From contig CAZSAP010000004.1 of the NCBI GenBank assembly GCA_964604705.1, forward strand, positions 239,144 to 303,143: a stretch of DNA of 64,000 nt, written 5' to 3'. The notes beneath the pieces are model-generated. The model was not told the origin of the DNA, searched no databases, and worked only from the letters and a program-made list of their open reading frames with translations. Position 1 is the stretch's first letter, and each line of letters opens with the position of its first letter. This DNA comes from JAAXVQ01 sp964604705. Its GTDB lineage: Bacteria; Oederibacteriota; JAAXVQ01. Below, piece after piece: positions 63,162-64,000 of the stretch. The position numbers and the translations under genes are program-made.

Positions 63162-63803
63162 ATGGGCAGACCGTTACGTTTGAAAGCTGCAAACCTGACC
63201 TACCATGTTACATCCCGCACCAATGGCCGAAAACTGTATATGAAGAAGAAGGCTGACCAGAAGTTGTTGTGCCAATGTTTGGAAAAGATTCTGGTGAAGT
63301 ATGGGGTGACGATTTATTCGTTTACTCCCATGACCAACCACTTCCACATGTTGATCCGCATTGAGAATGAGGCGGATTTATCAAAAGTGATGGGGGAGTT
63401 TAAAGTCTTGTATGCCAAACTGTTTAACAAAAAGTACAAGTTGGCAGGGCATTTTTGGGGGGATCGGTTCAAGTCTTGTATTGTCCAAGACGACCAATAC
63501 GCGCTGGCCTGCCTGCGCTATATTGACCGCAACCCGGTCAAAGCTGGACTGGTGGATCATCCGGGAAAATGGGAAATGGGTAGTTTTGGTAGCTATGCGT
63601 ATGGGCACGCCCATCCGTTATTGCCCTTGAAACCGCACCCAACTTTTTTAGGACTGGCCAAGAAGCGAGACCAACGCAGGGCGTTTTACCTTAACTTTGT
63701 GTTAGGCAAAGATGAATTGTCCGCTGAGTTGGAAGGGAAGATGGGGAAGCTACAGATTCTTGGTTCTGAGAAATTTAAAGCCGAGGTAAAACAGAGCGCT
63801 TGA
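63162..63803 (+). CDS. REP-associated tyrosine transposase (RAYT, Y1/HUH family)
   Basis: 213 residues. It opens MGRPLRLKAANLTYHVTSRT, typical of RAYT/TnpA-REP. The HUH motif is NHFHMLI (His60, His62), and the catalytic Tyr120 is in CLRYIDRNPVKAG, which is diagnostic for this branch of IS200-like transposases. HFWGDRFKS lies between. The frame is intact from start to end. RAYTs are single-copy, vertically kept transposases that recognise and spread REP palindromes; the many copies of GGTGCCTGGCACC nearby are its likely substrates (inference). Translation may be limited by the hairpin at 63130. Confidence 0.93.
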   Translation: MGRPLRLKAANLTYHVTSRTNGRKLYMKKKADQKLLCQCLEKILVKYGVTIYSFTPMTNHFHMLIRIENEADLSKVMGEFKVLYAKLFNKKYKLAGHFWGDRFKSCIVQDDQYALACLRYIDRNPVKAGLVDHPGKWEMGSFGSYAYGHAHPLLPLKPHPTFLGLAKKRDQRRAFYLNFVLGKDELSAELEGKMGKLQILGSEKFKAEVKQSA

Positions 63804-63813
63804 TACATTAAAG

Positions 63814-63939
63814 ATGGGAATTCTTTTAGGAAAACTACTTGAAACCAGTATGTTAAGGGCATATTATACCCGTGAAGTCATTCAGCAGTCCGCAGGCAAG
63901 CACCTAGAACACGTCTTTTGCACACAGTGGCGAGAGTAA
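63814..63939 (+). CDS. Possible 41-residue small protein inside the 180-base repeat
   Basis: Frame from ATG 63814 to TAA 63937-63939: MGILLGKLLETSML, then EVIQQSAGKHLEHVF and a CTQWRE end. The repeat copy at 61021 carries most of this frame without a start codon and with an early stop. There is no strong ribosome site. It may be a real small gene, the tail of a lost larger gene, or chance coding in a repeat. Confidence 0.3.
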   Translation: MGILLGKLLETSMLRAYYTREVIQQSAGKHLEHVFCTQWRE

Positions 63940-64000
63940 AGTCTTCAAGCAAGGCAAGCAACAAGTGGGGAATATACAAAACTTAAATTGGTGCCTGGCA
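63823..64000. repeat. 180-base direct repeat, copy 2 (cut by the window end)
   Basis: Partner of 61021-61200 at a fixed offset of about 2.8 kb. It also ends in a REP-like palindrome (63990-64000, cut off). The two copies flank the receiver, CPBP and RAYT genes. Confidence 0.85.

Noticed and set aside
47116..64000. CRISPR array formed by the repeated GGTGCC palindromes
   Set aside because: Copies are single, irregularly spaced between genes and separated by coding sequence; there are no cas genes.

Overview
The window comes from a diderm bacterium, probably an uncultured or candidate-phylum lineage that I cannot name. Signs of an outer membrane are two TonB-dependent receptors, predicted beta-barrel proteins and several lipoproteins. 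A large secreted protein also ends in a Por/FlgD-like sorting domain behind a Thr/Pro-rich linker, a design common in FCB-type and candidate-phylum bacteria. The first ~36 kb is GC-rich by eye; the last ~8 kb is clearly more AT-rich and full of short palindromes. I saw no rRNA, tRNA or CRISPR array.

1-26.4 kb is a natural-product gene cluster. A pentamodular NRPS with a terminal thioesterase (C-A-T-E, then four C-A-T modules, then TE) is followed by a DrrA/DrrB-type ABC exporter, a type II thioesterase, an Rv2949c-like chorismate pyruvate-lyase and an A-T-KS-T hybrid with no acyltransferase. The hybrid's A domain lacks the Asp that binds an alpha-amino group. With the chorismate lyase next to it, the simplest reading is a 4-hydroxybenzoate (or other aryl acid) starter, one trans-AT polyketide step, then a peptide read by eye as D-Leu-Gly-Leu-Pro-Ile/Val released by the TE. 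26.5-31.3 kb holds two 750-residue tandem TonB-dependent receptor paralogs, possibly linked to the product.

31.4-38 kb is core genome: dnaX, ybaB and recR, a soluble-sensorless chemotaxis-type receptor, tpx and, convergent, htpX. 38-46 kb is an accessory envelope region. It has two paralogous secreted/lipoproteins around a DUF6544-like gene, two near-identical promoter-leader repeats, two alpha/beta hydrolases and two acyltransferases in a tight operon.

46-64 kb is a mosaic of small genes: ABM-like proteins (one fused to a degenerate receiver), VOC proteins, GNAT, GyrI-like, PI-PLC-like, an EamA transporter, beta-barrel proteins, a sigma54-type AAA+ ATPase without a recognisable GAFTGA loop, a HigBA-type toxin-antitoxin pair, STAS and receiver proteins, and a CPBP protease. 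About 18 copies of a REP-like palindrome with core GGTGCCTGGCACC lie between these genes and none was seen before 47 kb. A REP-associated tyrosine transposase (RAYT) at the right end is the obvious candidate for spreading them.
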